NCBI RefSeq assembly: GCF_023016265.1
Contig: NZ_CP095412.1
Coordinates: forward strand, 2,294,001-2,358,000
Reading direction: 5' to 3'
DNA length: 64,000 nt
Source of the DNA: Blastococcus sp. PRF04-17
GTDB lineage: Bacteria; Actinomycetota; Actinomycetes; Mycobacteriales; Geodermatophilaceae
The notes under the pieces were generated by a model that did no database searches, was not told where the DNA came from, and saw only the letters and a program-made list of their open reading frames with translations. Positions 58,101-64,000 of the stretch are shown one piece after another (the first letter of the stretch is position 1; each line of letters begins with the position of its first letter). The position numbers and the translations under genes are program-made.

Positions 58101-60151
58101 CTGATCCCCGACGGCGAGCTGCCGAAGCCGAGGATCTTGCCGCCCAGCGTCGAGGTGGTCCGGAACCACGCCTCGGCCGTGAAGACGTTCGGGCCGGGCA
58201 CGGACCGCTGCGTGGCGGCCAGGCCGTTGGACGTGCCGTCGAAGGACGACGCGGTGTTGGCCGTGCCGGAGATCGCGCCGGCGGCCCCGCGGGCGACCCC
58301 GGTGCCGACGCTCAGGTCGTGGAAGCCGGCGTGGTCGTAACCCAGCGCGGTGCCGGTGGGCTCGTCGAGCCGCCAGTAGTTCGACGCCCCGTCGGCGACG
58401 ACGGTGTCGGCGTACCGACCACCGCCGGCGGTGTCCGCGGACACCGTCACCGAGGTGGTCGCCCGGGTGGCCTGGTTGCCGAACGGGTCGATCGCGTAGA
58501 CCCGGTACGTGTACGTGGCGCCGGGCGTGAGACCGCGGTCGACGAAGCCCATGTCGGGGGTGTTCCACCAGGTCGAGGCCACACCGGGAGCGGGCGTCTC
58601 GTACACCGGGGCAGCGGTGTTGCCGTTGCGCACGACGCGGTAGCGCAGGTACTCGTTGTCGTTGTCGTAGGTGGCGCGCCAGGAGACCCGCGCGGTGCCG
58701 GCCGACAGGGAGGCGACGGTCGGCGTGAGGTTGTCGTGCGCCGTCGGCCCGACCGCGTTGGGAGCGCCGTTGTCGGCGCGCGTGTAGCGCACCAGACCCT
58801 GCTGGCCGACGCCGTTGACGCGGGGGAACTCGCCCCCGTAGACGACGTAGTCCTCGTTGCCGGTGACGCTCCAGCCCGCCTGGCCCTGGCCGGTGTAGGT
58901 GCCGGGGTTCATGGTCGGGAACCAGTTCAGCATCGACGGGCCGGGCTGCCCGACGAAGCTGATGCCGCGCAGCATCGGCCCCTGCACGGTGCGGGTGGCC
59001 ACCGTGGTCATGGCGCTCGCGAACTTGTTGACCCGCGGGTTCTGCTCGGGGAATCCGCCGTTCTGCGGGCACTGGTGGACGTGGGTGGCGATGTAGAGGA
59101 CGCCGTCCAGCGGGTAGCTGGAGTAGCTGTCGCCGTGGCAGGCGTTGATCGCGATGACCTTGCCACCGTCGGCGGTCGCCGCGAAGGAGCCCTCGAGGTT
59201 GCCGGGGCCGTAGAAGTCGTAGGCGGTGCCGTAGACGGTGGTGGCGTCGGCGTCGGTGGTGAGGCTCCAGACCGCGGAGTTCACGCCCTGGTTCGTGAGG
59301 ATCTGGTTGACCGCGAACGGCCGGGTCTCACCGGTGACGGCGTCGAGCGCACCGACCCCGGTGGCCTTGATCTCGTTGAGGGAGTCGAAGCGGCCGGCGG
59401 CCACGACCTGGCTGCCGCCGTGGGTCAGCACCAGCGCGAGCACCTGGTTGCTCGTCGAGAAGTTGCCGTTGCGGTTGCCGCTCGTGTCGCCCACACCCGG
59501 CTGCGGGGCCCAGGGCAGGAGGGACCCGTCGGCGGCGTCGACCGCCGCGAGCCGGTTGCGGCTGACGCCGCCGACCGCAGTGATGCTGCCCCCGAGGTAG
59601 ACCGTCTCGTTCGTGGCCGCGATGGCCCGCACCTGGCTGTTGACGCTGGGCCGGAACGTGGCGATCAGATCACCGGCCGGTGTGAGGGCGGCGATCCGCT
59701 GGCGGGTCTGGCCGTTCACCTGGGTGAAGTCGCCGCCGACGTAGATCCGCGAGCCGTCCGGCGAGGCGGTGATCGCCAGCGCCTGCCCGTTGAGGCTCGG
59801 TGCGAACGAGGTGATGAGGTTCCCGGTGCGGATGTCGTAGGCCAGGATGTTGTTGCGGACGACCTCCTGGGTGCCCGGCGCCGCGCCGGCCGGCCGTGCG
59901 CGGTCGAAGCTCCCCGCCACGTACACGGTGTTGCCGACGACGACCTGGGACCACGCCACACCGTTCATCTGCACCGTCGGCAGGCCGTCGGCGGTCACGG
60001 TCCGGGGCGTGGCGGGCGACGGGACCGGCGGTGCGGAGTCCGCTCGTGCGCCGGTGGGCGCGAGCATGCCCATCACGCCCGCCACCAGGAGGGCACTGAG
60101 CGCGCCCGACAGAATGCGCGCAGGAGCGCCCGACCACGACGTCATCGTCAC
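55118..60151 (-). CDS. Giant secreted PKD/LamG protein 2 (longest)
   Basis: 1677 residues from GTG 60151 (ATG 60145 equally possible). Signal peptide ends GARADS. Same N-terminal propeller-like region (IYVGGDFTQVNG), Fn3-like part and LamG domain (~584-800, YWRLDEPTG) as its neighbours. It then has three PKD domains (~805, ~894, ~982), a beta domain (~1069), two further PKD domains (~1287, ~1377) and a second beta domain (~1465-1677). The beta domain recurs as DDTFGRTASNGLGTADVGG-type blocks with GNGTYVYVT. It has the most modules of the three. No membrane anchor; secreted or matrix-held (inference). Confidence 0.85.
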   Translation of the reverse strand: MTMTSWSGAPARILSGALSALLVAGVMGMLAPTGARADSAPPVPSPATPRTVTADGLPTVQMNGVAWSQVVVGNTVYVAGSFDRARPAGAAPGTQEVVRNNILAYDIRTGNLITSFAPSLNGQALAITASPDGSRIYVGGDFTQVNGQTRQRIAALTPAGDLIATFRPSVNSQVRAIAATNETVYLGGSITAVGGVSRNRLAAVDAADGSLLPWAPQPGVGDTSGNRNGNFSTSNQVLALVLTHGGSQVVAAGRFDSLNEIKATGVGALDAVTGETRPFAVNQILTNQGVNSAVWSLTTDADATTVYGTAYDFYGPGNLEGSFAATADGGKVIAINACHGDSYSSYPLDGVLYIATHVHQCPQNGGFPEQNPRVNKFASAMTTVATRTVQGPMLRGISFVGQPGPSMLNWFPTMNPGTYTGQGQAGWSVTGNEDYVVYGGEFPRVNGVGQQGLVRYTRADNGAPNAVGPTAHDNLTPTVASLSAGTARVSWRATYDNDNEYLRYRVVRNGNTAAPVYETPAPGVASTWWNTPDMGFVDRGLTPGATYTYRVYAIDPFGNQATRATTSVTVSADTAGGGRYADTVVADGASNYWRLDEPTGTALGYDHAGFHDLSVGTGVARGAAGAISGTANTASSFDGTSNGLAATQRSVPGPNVFTAEAWFRTTSTLGGKILGFGSSPSGISNNRDRHIYMDPQGRVYFGVYTTARHPINGSGIYNDGQWHHVVATLGPAGMALYVDGVRTASSSTPTSAQAYNGYWRIGGDRGWVGADYWTGTVDDVAIYPTVLSAGQVANHFSLGSTGQAINVPPTAAFSSAVADLTASFDAATSTDSDGTIASYEWNFGDDEVGTGVAPSHTYAAAGTYTVTLTVTDDRGATATATRQVTVTDPPPNQAPEARFTATVSQLTAAFDGSGSTDADGTVATYAWDFGDGNRTTGPAATASHTYAAAGTYTVTLTVTDDDGDTDTATEDVTVTAPPPNIAPAAAFTATSTDLTAAFDAGASSDADGSIAAYVWDFGDGAVGTGVAPTHTYSAAGTYTVSLTVTDDGGASDTTTREVTATAPAGPAVLAEDAFGRTVANGLGTADVGGPWLVSAGGTRQSVAPGTATMSLPGAGNNTGSYLDQVSQTSADVLTTFSVSSMPTGSGTYVYVTGRRVGSGQEYRVRIRLMSDGRVALALSRLSGGETFPGGEVVVPGLTFAAGTPLNARVRVMGTAPTEIEATVWRASDTEPPAPQMVRTDTTAALQAAGGLGLTVHRPGNTTAATAVRFTGFRVTADGDGAVVPPPANSAPTATFLATPSGLEVSVDAAGSDDADGTVTGFSWNWGDGSPAGSGATATHTYAAAGTYTITLTVTDDDGATGTATRSVTVTAPPGANQPPTAAFAATPNGLSVTFDASGSSDPDGSVTGYAWDFGDGATATGGPGATHGYAAPGTYRVTLTVTDDDGTESAVSHDVTVSDAAGPEVLVDDTFGRTASNGLGTADVGGAWTASAGANRQSVAPGGAEMTLPAAGNNTGSWIGSGIGDADVLTTFSLSSAPTGNGTYVYVTPRRVGAGLEYRSRVRVLPDGRVALALSRLSGGTEAFPGGEVFVPGLTWAPGSSLTVRVVATGSGTGTTQLATTVWLAGTTEPAAPQMVRTDTTAALQASGGVGLTVHRPGGTTAATTVRFTSFRVTAQA

Positions 60152-60325
60152 AGATCCCCGTTCCGGCCGCCCCCGTGGCCGCCCCCCATGTACTACTGGG
60201 AGTAACGATGCACGACCCGAAACCGCCGGCGCGTCACCCGATCCGGTACATCACGACGGCGAAGGGGCACGCTTCGGCCCAGGAGGTCACGCTCGGTGAG
60301 CGGGCCGGCGTGCTCGGGTGACCCG

Positions 60326-63300
60326 TCAGGGGCCCACACGGGCGATGAAGGACGTGAACTGGACCGTCGTGGCCGCGGTCGTGTTGCTCGGCCGGTGAGC
60401 CATGAGGCTGAAGCCACCGGGCACCTGCAGCTGCGCCGTGGTGTCCGTCCACGTCATCTGCGGCGCGGACGGCTCGGTCGTCCCCTCGCGCCAGACCGTC
60501 GCGGCGATCCGCGTGGGGTTGGTCCCCGTGACCAGGACCCGCGCCTGCAGCGTCGTCCCTGGTGCGTAGGTCAGCCCCGGCACGATCAGCTCCCCACCCG
60601 GGAACGCCTCACCGCCGTCGGAGTAGCGGGACAGCGCCAGCGCCACCCGTCCGTCGGCCATGAGTCGCACCCGGACGCGGTAGGCCTGGAGAGTCGCGAC
60701 GAACCGGCCGCCCACGTAGACGTAGGTGCCCGACCCGGTGGCCACCGAGCTGACCGAGAACGACGTCAGGACCTCCGCGCTGGTCTGCGACACTCCGTTC
60801 AAGTACGAGGCCGTGTTGTTGCCGGCTCCGGGCAGCGCGAACGAGGCCGCACCCGGCGACACGGACTGGCGGGTGCCGCCCTGCCACACCGTCCACGGGC
60901 CACCCACGTCCGCCGTGCCGAGGCCCCCGCTGACCGTCCGGTTGAACGTGTCGGTGGCCAGCACGGCGGGTCCGGGCGTCCCGCTGACGGTCACGGGGTG
61001 ACTGGTGGTACCCGTCTGCCCGTCGTCGTCGGTGACGGTGAGGGTCACGGTGTAGGTCCCGCCGGCCGCGTAGGTGTGCGAGGTGGTCGGGCCGCTGCTG
61101 GTGCGGACGCTCCCGTCGCCGAAGTCCCACGCCCACGAGGCGAGCGGACCACCCCCGGGCTCGTTGGACCCGCCCCCGTCGAAGGCCACGTCGAGCCCGG
61201 TGACCGTCTCGGTGAACTGGGCGACCGGCGGCACGTCGGGCGCGGTCAGCGTGACCGTCCGGGTGGTCGTTCCCGTCGCTCCGGCGTCGTCCCTGACGGT
61301 CAAGGTGATGGTCCGGGTGCCGCCGGCGGCGTAGCTGTGGCTCGCTGACGGCCCCGTGGTGGTCTCCACCGGCGAGCCGTCACCCCAGTTCCACGCGTAG
61401 CTGGTGATGGTGCCGTCGGCATCGGTCGACGCGGCGGCGTTCACGGCGACGGTCAGATCCGTCGGCGTCGCGGTGAACGAGGCCGACGGCGGCTGGTTGA
61501 CCGGCCCGCCGCTGGTGCCGGCGGTGTGGTGGCCGGCGACCTGGCTCTGGCTGAGCGCCGTCGGGTAGACGGCGACCTCGTCGATCCGGCCGTCGAACCA
61601 CTGCGAGCCGCTCCACGTGGAGTCCCCGCCGACGCGCCAGTAGCCGTAGTAGTTCGGCCCCACGGTGGTGCTGGCCCGGGTGGCCACCCGGACGCCGTCG
61701 ACGTAGAGCATCATCCCGGCGTTGCTCAACGTGGCCACGACATGGTGCCAGTTGCCGTCGTTGAGGCCGGTTCCGCTCTGGATGACCCGGCGCTGGTTGG
61801 TCTCGGTGACCCCGAACAGGACCCGCCCCGAGGTGTCCATGTAGACGTGCCGGTCGTAGACGCTGCTCGTCCCCGTGTTCGAGTTGCCGAATCCGACGAT
61901 CTTGCCGCCGCCGGTCGACGTCGTCCGGAACCAGGCCTCGACGCTGAACTCGCTGGGTGCCTGCACGAGCCGCTGGGCGGCAGCGGCGCTCGCCGAGGTC
62001 CCGTCGAACGTCGTCGCGGTGTTCGGGTCGCCACTGATCGCGCCGCCCGAGCCGCGGGTGACGCCGGAGCCCACCGTGAGGTCGTTGCCGCCGATGCCGG
62101 CGAACGCCGTCGTGCCCGAGGCCTCGCCCAGCGGCCAGTGGTCGGTGGCGCCGTCGGCGGCGACCACACCGGCGTAGGGCCGGGCGGTCGCGCTGCCGGC
62201 CGGGACGGTGACCGAGACCGAGCTCGTCTGGACGGTGTTGCCGAACGGATCGCTGGCGCTCACCCGGTACGAGTGGGTGCCGGTCCGGCCGACGTCGGAG
62301 AAGCCGCCGTACTCGAGGTTCCACCACCGCGACGCCCGGGTCACCGTGTGGATCGGCGTCGTGCCGCCGTCGCGGAACACCCGGTACGTCAGGTGTTCGT
62401 TGTCGTAGTCCCAGGTCTCGCGCCAGCTGATGCGCGCGACGCCGGGCGCGGAGACGACGGCGGCCGCGCTGAAGCCGCTGGTCTGCGGGCCGACGGCGTT
62501 GGGCGCGATGTCGGGCATCGCGAAGCGCACCAGGCCCTGCTGGGCGCGGCCGTTCACCCGCGGGAACTCTCCGCCGTAGGAGACGTAGCGGCCGTTCCCG
62601 GTGACGCTCCAGCTCCCCTGGTACTGGCCGGTGTAGGTGCCCGAGGCGATCTCGGGGTTCCACGCGAGCTGGGTGCCGGCGGGCTTGCCCACCCAGTTCA
62701 CGTGGGTGCCCCAGCGGACCACCGTGGTCGGCGTCGTGGTGTAGGCGGTCCCGCGCTTCTCCACCCGCGGGTTCTGCTCGATCTGCCCGCCGATGCTGTC
62801 GCAGTTGTGCGTGTGGCTGGCGACGTAGAGCGCGCCGTGCATCGGATAGGTGTCGTACGTGTCCCCGCGGCAGTCGTTGATCACGATCAGGTTGCCGCCG
62901 TCGGCGGTCGCCGCGAAGTTGCCCTCCACGTTCCCCGGGCCGTAGTAGTCGTAGCCGCTGCCGTACACGGTGGTGCCGTCGGTCGAGAGGCTGTAGATCG
63001 CGGAGTTGACGCCCTGGTTGGTGATCAGCTGGTTGATCGCGAACGGGCGATTGGCGCCGCTGACCGGGTCCAGCGCGGCCACGCCGGTCGCCTTGACGCC
63101 GTTCATCGAGTCGAACCGGCCGGCCGCCACCACCTGGTTGCCGCCGCCGGTCACGACCAGCGCCATGACCGCGTTGCTCGTGTTGGTGTTGCCGTCCCGG
63201 TTGCCGCTGGTCGGGCCCACGCCGGGCTGCGGAGCCCACGGGAGCAGCGCACCGTTGGCCGTCGACACCGCGGCCAGGCGGTTCCGGCTGACCCCGCCCA

Positions 63301-63874
63301 CCGCGGTGATGCTGCCGCCCATGTACAGGGTGCTGTTGGTCGCCGCGAGAGCCCGCACCTGTGAGTTGACGCTGGGGCGGAAGGTGTCGACCAGGGCGCC
63401 CGCCGGCGTGAGGGCCGCCACGCGGTTGCGCACCGAGCCGTTCACGGTCGTGAAGTCGCCGCCCACGTAGAGCCGTGAGCCGTCGGGAGAGGCGGTGATG
63501 GACAGCGCCTGGGCGTTGAGGCTGGGCGCGAAGGACGTGACCAGCGCGCCGGTCGTGATGTCGTAGGCCAGGATGTGGTTGCGCACCGACTCCTGCTGGC
63601 CGGCGGCCGCCCCGGCCGGGCGGGCCCGCGTGAACGAGCCGACCACGTACACGGTGTTCCCGATGGCGACCTGGTCCCAGGCGACGCCGTTGATCTGCAC
63701 GGTCGGCAGCGCATCGGCCGACACGGTGGTGGGGTTGGCGGGGCCGGCCTGGGGCGGGGCGGAGTCGGCGCGCGCCCCCTCGGGCGCGAGCAGCGCCAGC
63801 ATCCCGGCGATCAGCAGCTGGCTCGCGGCGAGTGCGCAGAACCGGGTGAGCGGGCTGTCGGCACGTGGTCCCAT
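60326..63874 (-). CDS. Giant secreted PKD/LamG protein 3
   Basis: 1182 residues from the ATG at 63874, with a strong GGGGAG site just upstream; the open frame continues to 63997 but lacks a signal-like start there. Signal peptide ends GARADS. Order: propeller-like region (LYVGGDFTTVNG, TLYMGGS), Fn3-like part, LamG-like domain (~570-790), two PKD domains (~795, ~883) and a single C-terminal beta domain (~970-1182). It is the shortest of the three paralogues. Upstream neighbours lie beyond the window, so the tandem array may be longer. Confidence 0.85.
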   Translation of the reverse strand: MGPRADSPLTRFCALAASQLLIAGMLALLAPEGARADSAPPQAGPANPTTVSADALPTVQINGVAWDQVAIGNTVYVVGSFTRARPAGAAAGQQESVRNHILAYDITTGALVTSFAPSLNAQALSITASPDGSRLYVGGDFTTVNGSVRNRVAALTPAGALVDTFRPSVNSQVRALAATNSTLYMGGSITAVGGVSRNRLAAVSTANGALLPWAPQPGVGPTSGNRDGNTNTSNAVMALVVTGGGNQVVAAGRFDSMNGVKATGVAALDPVSGANRPFAINQLITNQGVNSAIYSLSTDGTTVYGSGYDYYGPGNVEGNFAATADGGNLIVINDCRGDTYDTYPMHGALYVASHTHNCDSIGGQIEQNPRVEKRGTAYTTTPTTVVRWGTHVNWVGKPAGTQLAWNPEIASGTYTGQYQGSWSVTGNGRYVSYGGEFPRVNGRAQQGLVRFAMPDIAPNAVGPQTSGFSAAAVVSAPGVARISWRETWDYDNEHLTYRVFRDGGTTPIHTVTRASRWWNLEYGGFSDVGRTGTHSYRVSASDPFGNTVQTSSVSVTVPAGSATARPYAGVVAADGATDHWPLGEASGTTAFAGIGGNDLTVGSGVTRGSGGAISGDPNTATTFDGTSASAAAAQRLVQAPSEFSVEAWFRTTSTGGGKIVGFGNSNTGTSSVYDRHVYMDTSGRVLFGVTETNQRRVIQSGTGLNDGNWHHVVATLSNAGMMLYVDGVRVATRASTTVGPNYYGYWRVGGDSTWSGSQWFDGRIDEVAVYPTALSQSQVAGHHTAGTSGGPVNQPPSASFTATPTDLTVAVNAAASTDADGTITSYAWNWGDGSPVETTTGPSASHSYAAGGTRTITLTVRDDAGATGTTTRTVTLTAPDVPPVAQFTETVTGLDVAFDGGGSNEPGGGPLASWAWDFGDGSVRTSSGPTTSHTYAAGGTYTVTLTVTDDDGQTGTTSHPVTVSGTPGPAVLATDTFNRTVSGGLGTADVGGPWTVWQGGTRQSVSPGAASFALPGAGNNTASYLNGVSQTSAEVLTSFSVSSVATGSGTYVYVGGRFVATLQAYRVRVRLMADGRVALALSRYSDGGEAFPGGELIVPGLTYAPGTTLQARVLVTGTNPTRIAATVWREGTTEPSAPQMTWTDTTAQLQVPGGFSLMAHRPSNTTAATTVQFTSFIARVGP

Positions 63875-64000
63875 GTCTCCCCGGTTCACCGATCGTCCTC
63901 GGCCGACGATCTCCGCGGCCCGAGCGCGGATACTAAGCGTGACCTTCCGGGGCGCATAGGCCTTGCGCCGTTCCTCGACGAGGGAAAACGGCATCATCCA

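Noticed and set aside
55037-60205. 1722-residue open frame on the plus strand opposite giant protein 2
   Set aside because: The product is rich in Arg, Gly, Val and His without domains or signal peptide, and mirrors the constrained minus-strand gene. Long antisense frames are usual in GC-rich coding DNA.

Overview
The window is very GC-rich, coding-dense DNA from an actinobacterium, most likely Geodermatophilaceae (Blastococcus, Geodermatophilus or Modestobacter type). This placement rests on mycothiol metabolism (mca next to greA), the block mfd - SurA-like lipoprotein - mazG - eno - ftsB - DUF501 - ppx known from mycobacteria and relatives, an Rv1086-type short Z-prenyl synthase next to a hemolysin-III gene, and flagellar genes at the left edge. 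Genus assignment is inference.

Layout. 1-3389: end of a flagellar operon (flhA 3' end, a large FlhF-like gene without a usable P-loop, a small membrane protein). 3390-4529: an AbiEi-like/endonuclease-like gene flanked by two 58-nt palindromic repeats. 4546-13492: PIN-PhoH ATPase, drug-type ABC exporter, DUF885 protein, Z-prenyl synthase, TrhA/hemolysin III, geranylgeranyl-reductase-like flavoprotein, a broken DinB/MDMPI gene and an unknown 202-aa protein with an operator-like tandem repeat. 13799-17589: a signalling cluster of STAS protein, response regulator, histidine kinase, GerMN lipoprotein and second STAS protein. 17851-34482: housekeeping and lipid genes (mca, greA, M3 peptidase, ilvA, MoxR/VWA pair, DUF2252, SGNH hydrolase, thiolase, Bax-inhibitor-1 protein, NDH-2) and one tRNA. 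34493-44183: type 5 uracil-DNA glycosylase and the ppx-to-mfd block. 44317-50343: a surface-polysaccharide locus (cytidylyltransferase, Wzz-like, ligase-like, glycosyltransferase, flippase). 50424-63874: three tandem secreted giant proteins sharing propeller, LamG and PKD modules, beside the polysaccharide genes and perhaps part of the same extracellular matrix.

Eight reading-frame breaks occur in six otherwise intact genes. Each is repaired by adding one base, and most lie in runs of C or G. The simplest reading is single-base deletion errors in the assembly, so these genes are annotated as intact loci with frameshifts. Three families of structured repeats are scattered between genes: 58-nt palindromes, hairpins with compensatory stem changes, and CCGCGG-centred palindrome pairs. 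The single tRNA is unusual, being a short-variable-arm tRNA whose anticodon reads as UAA.

Limits: family calls come from reading motifs by eye. No similarity search, structure prediction or codon statistics were run.
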